A DNA stretch of 64,000 bases, taken from assembly GCF_964340395.1 (NCBI RefSeq), contig NC_135559.1, positions 21,539,621-21,603,620 of the forward strand. Direction: 5' to 3'. The notes below the pieces were generated by a model. It saw only the letters and a program-made list of their open reading frames with translations, ran no database searches and had not been told where the DNA came from. The position numbers and the translations under genes were made by a program. This document shows, in pieces, positions 18,016 to 33,851 of the stretch. Each line of letters begins with the position of its first letter. Within the stretch, counting starts at the first letter, position 1. This DNA is from Glandiceps talaboti. Taxonomy: Eukaryota > Hemichordata > Enteropneusta > Spengelidae.

Positions 18016-20331
18016 CCTTTCGTACGTAAAGGTTGTTGTGAATTGTGAGTTATGTCCAATTAATCAATTAATTACTTTTACATCAGATTTGAGATTTAGA
18101 CTAAACTCCATCAGTAGTGCAAGTTATGGAATAGCATTAGTAGATGTGAGTATAATGTTGTACACAAAGCGATCCACCCTCTCACTCTCGCCATCCCCAT
18201 ATATACATATGTGAAAGCCTGTTGGCATAGTTTTTTTAGTGTTAATGGGTTATTTGCATAATTAATGATTTTCGGTAATTAGGCTTTATCTTAAGAATGC
18301 AAGCTTCACATTTCATATAATGTGGTGCATATACCAACCATAACCATGCGCAAAAATTTGTTGACATAGCCTTTAATTTTAATGAGTAATTAGAATATTT
18401 AATGATCTTCAGTAATTAAGCTATATCTTTGGAAAGCATGCTTCAAATTCCATATAATTTGGCATGTACAACAACCATGACAAAGCACACATATAGTTTC
18501 ATATAGTTGAAATAGCATTCCTATTATATGTGTGTATGTCCAAAAATCTATGGTTTTGCCCTTAGGGAAGGCATTCAGTTTAAATCTGGTCTAAATTGAC
18601 GCAACGGTTTTATAGGTGACGTAACCACCCTAACAAAACAGACGGCGCTGTCCGTGTGATGTATATTGGTACATTTACGTGCTACACGTATGGCATAGAA
18701 TAGAAATATGACCTAACAAATCTAAATGAAATGCAATACATATGATGTAAACCTTTTTATTGTGGTTTAAAACTTTAATCAGCTAATATAGTTTGCATTT
18801 CTATTAACCATTTCATGAACTCTTTACTGTGTGTTTGTCAACATTGCGGGTCAACTCCTGTTTCACTGTGCCCTACTGTAGCGGGTGTACGTTTTTTCTG
18901 TTCCTTGACCGAGGCGATTCTTCTCACGATGTCCTCATCACGCTCTGTGAATTTCGCTCGATTGTCTATGCTTCATCTCCAATTATTTCCATAGCATTAA
19001 AAATATTGATTTTGGAACACTATGTGAGACGCTTGCCGCAGGGTGGCAACAACAACATTTTACGCCCATAAAATGTTATTGCTTTACTTCGCCATTACTA
19101 CATACACCGATGATATTTAAAAGCATTGGATGTTATTAAGAGAAGTGCAAACTTGCTGTCAATTCGATGTATCAACACTGCTTGAGATTTTTCCCACCAT
19201 TGAATCGTAACTATGGTAAAAACCTTTACTTCTGCAAGTATATGCTTTTAGTGTAAAATAACTTACTCGGAAAATATGAGTTCATAATCGGAAATCTGTC
19301 AAAACATAATTTAGGAATCACACAGCTTTTAAAATGAAAAGTAGCGTTGTGTTTTTAGCATGTCGTGACTGCCTTCAGAATTTAAGGTACGAGTCTGGAA
19401 GGGAAATCAACGTCATTCCGTTTAATTTTCATCTACATTGTATATCTGATAAAGGCAAACTATCGTACCCTAACACTTTTAAAAACAGGCGCCAAAATTC
19501 ACTTGTAATATCTTTCGTAAATTACATAAATTTCTGCTTATAAACAGAGTTCTGTTTGAACTACCTTAGTTACTTGTTAGGTTTTCGTAGCATTAATATT
19601 GGACCCTGAGGCGCACGTGTATAAATCGGGCGAAGACTGCATTGTAATGGTATCATTCCCACTCACAATATACAAAATATAGAACACTCCTTACGGTCCC
19701 ATCGACTATTAACACCACAGCCGAAATCACGATCCCTGTTGCTTCAATTCCCAGCCTCGGCAAGTATTCCCTGTCACTGATGGACAATAACGTACTTCAG
19801 TTTTCCATGTAGCCCTTGTCATTGGAAATGACATTTCAACGATAGATTGATCAACCAAACTAACACCCATGGTGTTCTATAGATTATCGGGTTTTATCAC
19901 AACTTGATTTCAATTACAGGGGCAAGGTACAATGTCAGGAATTGTCAACGACGCAATTTGTTTCAATGACTAGTTTATGTTGACCGGAAACACATCATAT
20001 TTCATGTTGTCTTGAGTTGTCAAGGTATTGTGTCTATTTCTGTCCTTATCTATAATGATATATATATCTTGAATGTGTACCTGTAAGGTGATATATCTTG
20101 TGTTGCAATTATCTACTGTAGGACAAATACTCATTAATTCACCTAGACTATTCCTGATTAGACATATCCAGTGTTGTGTGTACGTTTAATGACCATCTGT
20201 TCAAATAATTGATATCTATGGACAAGGTCAGTGCACATCAATTGTTTAAGTAAGGGATTGAAGATTTAATTGTAAAGGTAAACGATCTGATTGTAACTTT
20301 CCTTCGTTACATTGTGATAAAGTTTACATGT

Positions 20332-20535
20332 AGCAATTCTCAACAGTTTAGTATGTAGAAATTCTCAAAGGTTTAACATGTAGTAAATCTCAACATTTTA
20401 ACATGTAGCAAATCTCAATAAAACAATTCTCAACAATTTAAGATATATGAACACGTAGCAATTCTCGACAGTTTAACATGTAGCAATTCTCAACAGGTTA
20501 ACATAGATATTCTCAACAAATTAACATATAGCATT
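20332..20535 (+). repeat. Imperfect 25-26 bp minisatellite
   Basis: About eight degenerate copies of GTAGCAATTCTCAACAGTTT plus AACAT. Individual copies vary (AGTATGTAGAAATTCTC, AACATGTAGCAAATCTC, AACACGTAGCAATTCTC). There is no inverted partner and no coding potential. Confidence 0.8.
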
Positions 20536-21868
20536 TTTTTAAAAGTCTAACACATACCAATAGTACAAATGTTGACAAACTTATAATATAAACAGCCTTT
20601 CCTGTCCTTTCTTTTTTTTTGAATGTAGTAATCGTCATATATTCCCACACGCGTGCCTCGGCCGGGGTCCTACGTTACAACAAAATAGCCAGGAACTGTG
20701 GACACGCTAAAAGATTTACGAAAGACATTGCCCTATGTAAACTTTGCCGACATACAAATAAGCCATACCTAACATGGTGGCCTGAAAATGGGACGATTAA
20801 GAGTTTACATGGCCATTATTTGTCAACAAACAAAAAGCACTTCGTCCAGACATGCGTATTAGACAAGTGATTTGCTTTAAATAAGGTTAGTTTATCCTTA
20901 GTCTCGATTACCCAGACTCCCTCTGGCTTCCGGCAACCTCGGAGAGTCTGGAACACTGATGAACAAGATGGCTGCGCAGAGAGGCTGGTCCACAACATGA
21001 CCTTCATTTGTAATAAAATCATAAGGTGGCAACTCGTACTAAGAGTCGTTGGTTCTTCGATACCAGGATTTCCATGAAATATAATATACAGAATTGATCC
21101 AAACAGAAGCTGTGTACGTCAAGTATAAGTCAGTGTACATGTTTGGAAAGAAATGAAGTAGTGGAATACACTGTACATATTACAAAAATACACTACAGCA
21201 ATTGACATTAAATATCAATATGTTAAAGTCATTTCCAATACTCGAACCTTCGATATGACGTATAAAAGATTATGAAACGAAATGAGTGTTTCGCTTCTCG
21301 TATCATGATAGCTGAAGGTACAATGTCAGTTGATTGTTCCGTTTCATGAAATCACAGGAAAGGCCCCTAGGTATATGTAAGTCAATATCGTATAGGTTTG
21401 TATTCTCCTTTAGCTTGTTAACCAGATGACTTCACGGCTATGATGTACAATCTTAAGATATATAGTATTCAATCTTAACCGAGCATATATGGTTATATAT
21501 ACAAGGTAACTTTATTGCAGCTACATGGATTACTAATTAATTATTCAAGTGAGCCCTGTGGCATTGTGTGTATATCAAATGGTACATTGCTAAAGTGTTA
21601 AGTTACACCCATCCAAGTCAATAACGTTCTACGAAATCCTGGCTTTAAAAAGTAAAAGCCTGTTACAAATAGAATCAATTGCATTCATGAATATTCCAAG
21701 GATATCTAAATAACTCATTTCATGATGGCGACATGCTACACCACCAATTGACATCGCGTGTCATTTCCTATGATTGCAAAAGGTGTAAATTATTGTCAGT
21801 TTGGTTCTAGGATTGTTAATGTACAGCTAAAACCTCACCACCTTGTTCCTGACAGCCATTGACATTGC

Positions 21869-21905
21869 TATAAAACCCGCTATAAAACAAAGATCACATT
21901 CAAGT
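21869..21905 (+). promoter_or_regulatory. Weak alternative promoter candidate
   Basis: Two TATAAAAC elements 12 bp apart (from 21869 and 21881) are followed by TCACATTC at about 21893. The spacing of the first TATA to that initiator is a little short, and I find no strong splice donor in the next few hundred bases. It could be an alternative start of the gene at 29170. Confidence 0.2.
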
Positions 21906-23907
21906 GTAGAACAAAACGTATTGAAAACAGTCCTGTCGTGTATTGTATCAAGTTGAACCAGTAGTGTCTTCGTTCAGTAATCTTTTTGTTGTTATTTCAT
22001 GTCAGATGTGTTTTTGTAACTGTGTCTTAAAACTTTTATATTTATAGTTTACCATTTGTTCTGTGTTTTCAGAAATTACTTTTACTATAGCTATACAATT
22101 CTTTTTATCAATTGTCGTGTCTTTTTCCAGACATTTTAATCATGTAGCCCATTTTATTTCACCATTAATGGTCACCGTTTTGAGTTGTTTTTTTAAAAAC
22201 CTAAAAACCATTATTAATTATTTTTGAAATGTCAATGACGTCCGAAAGTCATTGATAAATAATGATATCATTAAACCCAGCGACTCGTTGTCATTTTAAG
22301 ACTAACTCGTTCGTGCAGCAAGTTTTTGAAATTGCAATGATGCCATTCAATAGATAATGACAAAAGAGTAATAACATCAGGAGACAATATGAGTCGTTTA
22401 ACCTTATACAACATTCAAGTCTTTACTTAATTCTTGGAGTTTCAATGTGATGCTTTCATCTCGTGCACGCGATTTTATTTTACCGCGTTATTTTATTCCT
22501 TTGAATTGTGACAATTTCGTTCAATTTGGATTCTTAAGCTTACTTTCCCTAAAGGGAAACTGTTTAAATACTAATCTGGTCTGTAATTCCAAATGTATTT
22601 ACATAACAGATATCCTTTCTGATTCTTCAATATAAGACATCAGTGAATTTGCGGACGAAAATATTGACATATTCTGCGTTTATCTCAATAAAACTTTGCC
22701 TGAAGGCTTCGTTACAATATTTCCAGCTTTACACAGTGCGTGAATTTTTTTCTATAGAATGAACAAAATTTACATTGAGTATAAAGACATTTACTGATAT
22801 TTTCACAGCTTAAAGTAATTTAAAAGACCAATATATAAAATCGGTTTTATCGCTGAATTTTGTGGTTCTATTTTGAGGACAATCACTATTAAAAAATACG
22901 CCTTTCGGACATTATCAGGAATGTCAAAGTAGCTCGAATGAGCGAAACGATTTGCCATATCAAAGCCTTTTGCTGATCCTTTAGAAATCATGACAGAAAT
23001 GTAACTGTTTATCATTTTCATTTTATCATGTTAAACAGTTAACACATTTGGTTGCCATTTTGAAGTATAACATGAATTAGTTTTGAGATACCTGTTTTCT
23101 CTATTCAAAGACATTGAATTGTATGGTGACCCCCATTTTTTCTGTATTAGTTTACAAACAAAGGGTAAGTTTGTTCCAGCAAAGTATACAACAGCAGAGG
23201 TTCATAGGCCTTTCATTTCTGACGAACATACTATACGTGGTGTTGTTTAAGGTATAGTGCAAGAACATTAATAGTGAATTATTCAAGCAAAATTGAACCG
23301 TCGCAATCTCTTTAGGCTCACCGTAGTTTTATCCTATACGTACTTCCTGATTAACTTGATTTCGTGTGAGTACTGAACCTAATCGTAAAGCTGATATAAA
23401 CCAACTTGATCATAGTCGTGACAATTGGCAAAATTACAACAAATTATATTAAACAGTAATAGTAGCTGACATCAATGTCATACATGGCCACCATTTAAAA
23501 GTGAACAAATCATCGAGACAATATGAGAAAGTGTATTTAAGCAGAGTTTTGGGGAAAATTATTTCGTACAAAGCAAAACATCTAATGGTAAACGATCTTG
23601 TTATTTTTTTGAAATAAAGCATATATCGCCAACATATCAACAAGACCGTCTGATATTTTTTGTCAAACTTAAACCATAAGCTGAAATCATTTGACAAGTT
23701 TATGTCAGCGAATTTCAAATGGTTAGTCATTGTTTTGCGCTCAGTTGGGGATTAACTTGTTTAACATGTTTTGTTTAAGTTCTAAACATTGAACTCGTTA
23801 CCGGTTAAGCTATAAATCTATGCATTTTGTGGTGAACATATATTAGAACAATATACAGTGTCACATAGTTTTGTTGTTTCATAGAAAAATCAAACAAAGT
23901 CATTTGT

Positions 23908-23990
23908 TTGTGTATGTGTGTCTGTGTCTGTGTCTCTGTGCTCTGTGATGTGTATGTGCCTATGTCTATGTCTATGTTTGTGTCTGTATT
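23908..23990 (+). repeat. GTCTNT low-complexity tract
   Basis: Degenerate hexamers of the type GTCTGT, GTCTAT and GTGTAT over about 80 bp. Thr/Asp/His-repeat open frames in this tract are artefacts. Confidence 0.75.
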
Positions 23991-26900
23991 TTGCTTCACC
24001 ATATAGTACTGTTACAGTATTACATTTTTCTGACGTAAGATTGAGAAAATGGCCGAATGTATTGTCTCTCTCACAAATAAACTTTAGTAAGTACATTTAT
24101 CTGAAACTAAAACAGTAAATAGGTGTTCGTCCTAGATCCTAGAGGTATGATTCAGTTGACCTTTTAGGATATTTATGGTCTGTGTTCGGTATCGCTTGCC
24201 TCAAGACACATAGACTGGTTTAACCACAGGAACGTATATAGTAGACTATTCGTTGGGTTTAGATAGTTTAGACAGTTAAAGTAATGAATGATTATTTATC
24301 ATTACATAAAGATAATGTACCTTAGATAAAACATGCATTTAACCCCGTTGGCGTTTGTGTTATTTCTTATGGGAAAACGACATCTGGCTCCAATAAATTG
24401 TTTATTGATGAACAACTTCAGTCATCAGGGCACCACCGTGAGTATAATGAATGTTATTTAAGTCATTGTCCTCCACAATTCCCTGGTTTTGAAGTTAGAA
24501 TGGAGATACGACCGCGGGGTTTTTATTTTGACAATGTTTCCCGGTACCGTGATGACATTTGGACACAATTATAAATAAATGAAATAGTTTAGTGGGAGGA
24601 TTGGCGTGGGTGAGGTATCATCTTTTATACCTGACTCGTTGTCGCAAAATGTGTATATGTAAATTGTGGTGGTGTCAATCACAGTATAAACGATAGGTAG
24701 TTGCACTAGGACGTCAGCTTTTGAAGATCTAAAGTTTCCTATTCTCAGAGTTTCTGCAGACGGTAAGGCAGTATTTTCGTACTTGAAGGAAGGGGGTCTA
24801 AAGTGAGACAGGTTTTTATCTTAGCTCTACTTCTTAAAAAGCTAAAGTACAGAGAAGAAATAATGTTCACGATCATTAATGTTGCGACCTCTTTTAGAAA
24901 ATAGTTTTAAAAACTGATATATTCGGCTGAGGAGAAACATTCCATACACACTTATTATAAAAACAATTGAGAGCTCTGTACACCTTGAATCTAGGCTGAG
25001 GCCGGTTGTAAGAGCGTAAAAGAAGTTCGTGATATTTATTTTTTTTCAATAAAGCCTCGCTTGAGTGTACAACTGGCCTCTTATGTCAACGTTTGTATAG
25101 AACCTGTTTTAGAAAGATCGTGTGATGCCAAGATTGGTGAAAATGACTTTTCGTGGTTCGCATCCATGAGGAAATGTACACGATATGAAATAAGACCCTT
25201 CAACAGTATTCAGGCTACTTTGTGGTGTTTTAATTTTTTTCTAACGAAGACAATAGTTTTCCTTTCAACATCAATGCGGTTGTCGATTTCAAAGATAACG
25301 GAAAGTAGGCTTAAGAATTCTTAGGTAGTATTCTGGTACATATATAAGAAATTTCTCAAATTCTGACAGTTAATTAAGACGATTTGACTACTTTTGGATG
25401 GTAGCAAGTTGATATATTCACGGATTTCATAAATACGAATTGTTTTATTCCTGTTTTCAACATAAACTAGCAAGGAATATGACATGGAATTATTAAATAA
25501 ATTCATACATTGTGTCCAATCAATATGTACGGTGTACGAATGAAGAAGTCAAGCGTGAAATATCAAGGACTTTGAGAAAAAGGGCTCTCAACTATTGTGT
25601 TGCCTGTCTTTCCATTACTTCACCAGTCATTAAAGATTAAAAGTTGACAATAATAGACATTTCCTTGCAAGGTCCCTCCGTACTTTCTGAACGCAAGGTC
25701 GGTGTCTGACATATACAAGTAATCCGAATTAGTCCTGCTTTGTTGTATGCTGACTATCAGCAAATTAGATATATTTAAAAATGTACGCATAATTTTTGAA
25801 TCTAAAACATTGACTTCAGAAGCACAAAATTGATTTTGGGTAAATTCATATTTTAAAACATCATGTAGGTCGTATTTGCATCAATGGGTGACGCATACAT
25901 CACCATTAATTGATCATATAAAAGCTGCTTGTGTTTACAATGCATATGATGCTAAAAGAGTGGGTAAACTATACGCTAAGTTAGTTATAATTCAAACATT
26001 CTTTTTTTTCGTGTAGGAATAACTAACTAGCTAAACACAACTTCGTTATTTATTCTTCGTGAGCTCTGGCGACGACTGTAATAAGGCTGGGGGATACAAA
26101 TTAATGTCGCATTTATCCTAGCATCGACATCATTATCTGCCTTCCGGGGCGTAGTCATACTACATACCATTATGATAAACATATTATAAAACATAGTTAT
26201 CTCCCAGACTTTAATTCAGAGATAACCTTTGATAGAGACAAGAACCAGTCTGATACTGTTCCAGTCCGACCGCGATTATTTTACGGCTGGCATGAACTAT
26301 TTGTACAATCTATTGTCAAAGGTAATATATTTTTATCTAACCATTTTTGTCAACGATTTGAGATTTACTTCCTTGTTTCTCTATGCGACACATTTCTAGA
26401 GCTATCTGAGAATCTGAAGTTACCCAAAATATGAGACTGAAAACTAAACGTCTATACTTCCTTTGTGTCTGTAATAAGTTAAATGCTATGTTTGTGATAG
26501 AGGACTGTGGACATTGAAGAAGACTCAGGTGGCACATTATCAGTTTGCTGAATCGAAACACTGTTGAATACACACAACAACTAGACACTATTGCTAGAAA
26601 CGAAATGAAGTACTCGTTTGTACTCTAGGTAATACGTCAAGTGTATTTCTTCTTCGTATGGAACCCCCAATTGTATGTATTGTACACCATTATATACAAA
26701 TGCATGAACATGTAGACACTTATCATTATGAGGATTGAATTGAATCCTCCATGTACCGTTTTACCGTTTTGAATGGAAGCACGGGTTTAGATTGAATGTT
26801 ATTTATAGGAATGTAACGATGTTCACCTACGGATTACTGACATGTATTCATTTCATTTCATGTATAGTTGTACAAAGTTATTTCATACTTACCTAGAACG

Positions 26901-28629
26901 TGTTTTTTTAGTGTGAAACAAACTTTGGCAATTTTAGATTTGGCGCATAGAAAATCTCTCACAATGTTAATACAATGGAAGTAGTTGACTTGTACCAAGG
27001 AAACACTGTCTAGTACTACCAAAATGTTGCCAACATTCTTTCATCGTCTTGAATACCAAAAATCTTACTAACGCTGCTATTTTTTCAGGCACGTCTCAAT
27101 GGATTAAAATAAAAAAAATAATTCTCTTCATTCTTTGCCATTTTGATGATTAAATGTAGCAAGGTTTGTAAGACCTTTTTTTCAACCAAAACGATAAGAT
27201 TTAGTAATGTTATGGAAGATATTTGATGAACCAGATAATAAAATATAGCGATGTTAGTAAGATATCTGTAGGTTTAGTTGGTAAAGTCGTGCTTGTCCTG
27301 ATTTTTAAGCAATTGAATAATTGTCATATCTTGCTGCTTCTTAAAGATTATAAATATGTCTGTTTCTTCGTTATTTTTTTAATTTACATATTTTACCCGT
27401 ATCTTAAGGATTCTCTAAACATAGTAATATAAGGTGGCAATGTAATAAGAATGTTTATCCAAATGTCTCATTTACAAGAATATCTTGCAGTTTTCCGGCG
27501 TCGAGCATTTGTAATCGCTGTAGATTGACGGTTGGGGTGTGAAATTACATAATTTGATAACCACTGGCAGTAGAATGCAATACAAATTAATAATAACATA
27601 ATCTTTAAAAAAATATTCAGATACAGTTTTCGTCAAAATCAGAGTAAAAGTTTCTGAGAATTCATTCACGAAATAACTTCGCGTTTATATTTTTCGTCAA
27701 AAATACACTGTTACGACTTTGATTCTCTACACAGGAAGCCTGGACATCATGACTTTAGAACCGACGGTTGGATTCTAATGTTTTCCATAAATAACTCCCC
27801 TTGTTAAGTTTACACTCGCAGGCATTGCGAGTATCGATGTTATTTGGTACTTCGTGTAGTGTAAAACATGATACCGTATTCATGAAAGCCGTCTTCATTG
27901 TCAGCCTATCATTGGACAAACTCTATGGCCATCAAAGAGAAAATTTTACGAAAATTCAACAGACAACTCATTAAGTTCAGCTATTCTAAAAACAAACACA
28001 TTTCTATCTTCTTAATTTTGCCTGTGTATGGTGGTTTTTTAAGGATACAGAAACAAACTCTGGTACACAACAATCATGCTATGATTACTGCTAGAAAACT
28101 ATGTATCGTATATAGCCATTAATTAAGACACACCGTGGACCAGCTGGTGTTTTATTTTAGTATGAATGCTTTAGGCAAACTAAATTTTCAACATAATAAA
28201 GGACTCAAATTGATGCATATATTTTGCTTGTTGTAATTTCAAGTAATTTGATGACGGTTGTGTTGTAAGATTCGCTTTGATGTGTTTTTCCCTAATGTAT
28301 TTGATCTTTTAAAAACACGAATTTTCAGAAGATATTAATGATATCTCTAAAACTACTTTTAGATATTGCGATTCGCGATGTTATTCAATTGAATGACTGC
28401 TCTCGTTTTGGATGTGGGTAACCAGGGTCAAGATGAAATGTTACGTGCAAAAAGAAATTCTACATGTTCTATATATTTATAAGCATTACTGTAAATGATT
28501 TTTTTTAGAGATATAATAACCATGTATATATACAGTTACATACTTAAGCTATCATTCGGGTGTAGTTTCTTTTCTGTACAATACACAATTCTCATTGACT
28601 GTATTTCTATGTTACATATCTATCATGGG

Positions 28630-28784
28630 ACGTATGTATGTATGTATGTATGTATGTATGTATGTGTGTGTGTGTGTATGTGTGTATGTATGTATATATG
28701 TATGTGTGTATGTATGTATGTGTGTGTGTTTATGTATGTATGTATGTATGTATGTATGTATGTATGTATGTATGTATGTATGTA

Positions 28785-28833
<49 letters not shown>

Positions 28834-28905
28834 TATGTGTGTGTATGTATGTATGTATGTATGTATGTATGTATGTATGTATATGTGTGTGTGTGTGCGT
28901 GCATA
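28630..28905 (+). repeat. (TATG)n / (GT)n compound microsatellite
   Basis: Alternating blocks of GTAT tetramers and GT dimers over about 275 bp, located 265 bp before the acceptor of the neuropeptide-like exon. Tyr/Val/Cys/Met open frames here are artefacts. Confidence 0.97.
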
Positions 28906-29169
28906 TTTTGTTTGTTTGTTTACTATCCATTTCTACTTGACAGGTTATTCGTTTTATTTCAACTGTTTTTGTTAATTTATTTGTTAACCTGTCATACTAT
29001 TCTACTGCTTCACTTCTTCATAACATCTTAATTCGATTGCAATAAATAAAACCTGTTGAATACAATGGTAATTGTTTCTATATATTTCTATTTCATGTTA
29101 TTATTCAATGCTTTCCTTAGTCTAATAAACAATATATTTTAAGGACAGTTTTCTTATTTTAACTTTCAG

Positions 29170-32100
29170 ATGACATCTACACTGGCCGTAGTTTTTACAG
29201 TAATTATATTTAGCGCTGTTCTCCATGTCAACGCAGAATATGAAAGAAGCGTAGATGATCCCTTAACAAGACTGCAAAAATCACTATGTAATTCAAGTCC
29301 ATATACTGGTATTGTAGCAAAAGTAAGTAAGATATACAATTTATACAATCTTCTTTATAACAGGGTTTTCATATTCTAACGTCAATTTTTTCGTGCATGT
29401 TTCATTTTCCTGGAAGTTTTGCAATCCGAGTCCACATATGTATCATGTATCGTTACATAAACAGGAGTAAATAAATCTACAACTTTACAAGTCTATTTAT
29501 CGTACACATTCTTGTTTATATCATGATTTTTTTATCTTTCAATGTCAGCTTTTCCGCTGACGATTTCATTTGCATTGGAGTTTCTATAGATAGGTCGCGA
29601 ACCCTAATAGTTTACCAGCATTACTTCCGAATGTCCCTGGCATGATAAGGCGTCTACAATTCAATTCGTTCGATATAAATACAATAATGTCGTCAAGTGT
29701 CAAGTCCAAATTATTGATTTTCTTTCTAGCGGTTATACACCAGCTGCTCATTATTTTTCCTACTAAAGTGAAAAAAGGGTCGTTCTATATTTTTATGCCA
29801 TGCATATATATTTATCACATGTTGTAGAGTCTGTTGATATTAGCACAATGTACTCTGTGTATTATCGCAGTACGGTTAATAGAATTAGGGTACAGACCTA
29901 TAAAACTAGTCTAATCTGTCTACAGCATGATTAATTATTATCAATCATAATTCATGATTCTGGGTTTGTTATTTTTCTTGGGTCTCCAGAACAATTATAA
30001 CAATTGAACTATCGACCCCACTACATCATGTTACCTAAGTTGATACGTTTTCAGTGAACAACTATATCAGCAAATGTCAAAAAACAATTGTGCATGTTTT
30101 ATGTTGGTTTGTTACTTTGTTAATGTGTTTTAGTTATATGTTTTCAAACCGACGGTAGTCTCTGCACCAAAGCCCGTATCTTCCATGTGTCAAAAGTCCC
30201 CGATGAGCTAAGTCCTTACACAGGATAACCATTATCAGGTTTCTGTCTCGCAATTATCAGGTGTGATAGAGCTTTGTCTTATAAGTAGCCGCCTTGACGA
30301 CATAAAACCTAATTTGCCTGATAACGGTGAATGCGTTAGGCAGATGTTCAAGACGATGATAAATATTGAAATCAAAAGTCGTTGACGCTGCCGTCTAGAC
30401 GAAAGTTCCTAAAGAAATTCTTGTGGAATGTCTGCCAAAATGCAAACTTCAATAAACAGAATAAGCCAGATTTTTGCACCGTGTTCGATTGATGTCGAGT
30501 CTGAAGTATTTGTGGATAAATGGACAGAATCGATCGACGATCGAAGGACGAGAAGTGAATATTCAGTAAGGCTATAGCGTTCGTAAAATATATCAAAGTG
30601 GGAACTCGGCGAATGTGATGAACTTGTACAATCAGGCGTACGTTACATATCTACTTCACCTTCTGACATCGTCTCAATGCCATTGGTGTATGCCGTTGAG
30701 TGGATGCAATTTAAGAACGTGTTAGATAATCGGCAAAGAGTTTTACTTGAAAACATTTTACAACTAAAATGAACACTATATCCCCTTCCCAATTCAACCA
30801 CACAAGGAGAGATAATACACACTCACGTCACCCTACTACCAACTTTATGTGAGTGATAGGAAAACTTTAATATTTTGGACTGGTGTGTAACCCATGTATA
30901 TATCCTTTAAATACATACTTCCATACAATCAGAAGAAGTACAAGTCACGAGAAGAAGCTTAGCCTCACATCTCAAAACGATACAAGTCCAGATTGCGTAT
31001 TTTCGAATAAAGATAATGTGAACATTGGAGTTATGGAAAGAATTCTGAAACAAATAATACGTAACACTGTTTGACTCGTTACTACTCGATAGAAACCTTT
31101 TTGTGATATCCATCCTTTGAAAAATGTAACGTGTGTTGTTTTAGTATTTCCATATTTCCACTTCGATGAATCGACAACGTGTCCTGCCTTAGCCTTTACA
31201 GGGATTTATAATCACAATTAATTGGCTCAACTTAGATAACGATTTTATGCCTTTACCAATACATTCAAATCCCCCCTATCGCTACACGTGTCATGTTTGA
31301 TACTTCACTTAAGTAGATATAGATTTTATTGATTAGAAACAGTCAACTCTGACATATAAGTTTCCTATATGTATCAAATAGATCTACAGAACACGTAACA
31401 TCGACAGTATTTATTTTAAGCAAAGGTTGAATAAAGTAAAGCAAAGGTTGAATTTTTGAAACATGAAACTGCAGTTAGAGTTGGAGTTGGAGTTGGAGAT
31501 TAGACAATGTGATTAATTAAACATGAACATATAATACACAGGAAACAAACTTATGCCATGATGATTCTGTGAATATTTACCCTTTGCCATTTGCCTCGGG
31601 TAAGTTCAAAGCACAATGACAGCTCTGTCAACTACAATTCCATTTGAAAGTTGATATAAAATCATGAGAAATAGTTGCTTAGAAAGTTGCTTCTATTTGG
31701 TATGTGTATGTCGTACGAGCGATGGAATGTTCGACATTGTAAACGTTCAGCCTGATACTTTCATACAACACTGTCCAAAATGTTAACACCTCTGTCCAAC
31801 TGTTATTTCTGTTACGGGTAGGACACCTCTACCCAACCATACTTTTAGCTGAGTAAGACTTAGTAGCATATCTGTTGACTGGCCATCATGATCAGTAATT
31901 CCGGTCAAGAACCAATGATGAGTGAACAAGGCAGAGACTGGAAATTCATCTTCAAATGGCAATCTCTGCGTGACCTTTACCATGGCGGATGGGCTTATTT
32001 ACATTACATTTGTTAATACGGTTCTAGCTTACTTATCGTAGAACGTGACACTAGTATATCGCACTAAGCCGCGTAAGGTTTAAACATGCCACACAGTATA

Positions 32101-32811
32101 TCTTCAAAGCCTGTAGTTAATTAGTATTAGAGATGTGTCAGTCAGTCAGTCCAACAACTCACACTGTAAACACTGTCTGCTTTCAAATATACACTCTTTG
32201 TTAAGTGCCAACTACTTTGAATCTTCTAAGTATCCCAGTTCATATTTCGTGTGAATGTTAATATATAACAGTTGTTGGCATTTAATCACTGAATTATAAC
32301 TAAGTGTGCTGAGGAAATTACTGAGTCTATGCTTATTTGTCAATTTTTATATTAATTTTCAGTAATTTCAGTAAATATCAGTGGTATTGATATATCAGGA
32401 AATGTGTCGTGATCATGACTTAACTAAAAGCTAGAGAGCAAATGTCATGTTTATTATGAACCATGCAGACACACAGACCGGATGTTAAATAATTGTCGTC
32501 TATTCATTTTGTAAGATTGACATAGTCTTAAATTTATAATCGATATTGTCTAAACATAAACGTAATAATAATGACACAGGTGCATATGTATAGCATCAAA
32601 TCTTTGATAGTACTCCGTTGCCTTGAATTGTAATGCCAGATGGCCGATTGTCAAAGCCTTTAATTTAAATTCTTGCTATTGAAACAAGGATACTTGAACC
32701 AAAGATACTTGAACATGGGAATTTAGTTGACTAAACAAAACTGAAACGTCAACTGTAGACTCATGGCTTGGTTACTCCCTTTCACTCATTTTGCATCTCT
32801 GTCTCTGTCTA

Positions 32812-32862
<51 letters not shown>

Positions 32863-33815
32863 ATCTGCCGCCCCCCAACTCTCCCGCCTTCACGGTGTTC
32901 CTCTCCATCTTTCTTTCACACTTCTTTTTCTCTGCATTGTCTCTGTAACCCTGTCTATCTGGATCTAGATTCTTTCCCTGTCTCTATCTCTTCGCTATGT
33001 CTTTCTGTCTCTACAATTCTCGCTTTTCTCTCTCTCGCCATCCGCCATTGATAGTTGCTTTCCGCTCATTATCTCTTTGTCAGCCCCTTCCTCCCTCTAC
33101 TCTGACTCTCTTGTATGTTTTTCAATATCTCACCACATCACCAATTAACAATTGCTCTATTTCTCACCCCACAAATCCCTTCCCTCAGATCATATATGCA
33201 CTTGGTCCACACATACATCACCAGCTAGCTGTTACCTTATATACCTGAAGCCATATCGGAAACCCTTAACTACTAAAGCATTACAAGCTCGCCTTATATC
33301 CTATTTGAGTAAATCAAATAAACCAAGATGAACACCTTCAGGAATATGTCGACTCTGTAAGTTGATATACCCTAAAGACATCACAATGGTTGTTATGAGA
33401 ACAAATTTGTGGCAACGGAAATCCTGCACCGACCGTCACTGATAATAGGATCATTGCCTTCCGCTGCAACATTTCATCAAATAAATTGTATCCGCTCGTT
33501 TCCTATTTAGATTGTCTATTTCCATGCCAGTCTTGTTTTAGCATTTTTCGCATTGGGTATGGTCTTTCAAGTTCGAAAGAGTCAGCAACTGTATTAGAAT
33601 ACACCCTGACTCACCATTTCTGTGTGTTTGTTTTTCAAATTATTCAATGACTTGTGTGTCTAAAACCTATAGTTTGAGGTATGACTAAGACAAAAACAAC
33701 AATAACAACACACACATGAAGTTACACACATAAAGTTATCATGTACTCACATACACGTACACACCACTGGTAGACAGACAGACAGACAGACAGACAGATA
33801 TGTAGGCGGCGCGTA

Positions 33816-33851
<36 letters not shown>

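Larger units (their letters stand above)
18016..29169. other. Non-coding, presumed intron or intergenic
   Basis: Eleven kilobases with no convincing coding exon on either strand. Open frames here are short, lack family motifs and are not bounded by consistent splice sites. Contents are a 25-26 bp minisatellite (20332-20535), a weak promoter candidate (21869-21905), a GTCTNT-rich low-complexity tract (23908-23990) and a TATG/GT microsatellite (28630-28905). The segment may be the 3' part of intron 1 of the neuropeptide-like gene. Confidence 0.5.

Noticed and set aside
20619-20870. 83-codon open frame
   Set aside because: No recognisable domain, no fitting splice sites and no conserved motif.
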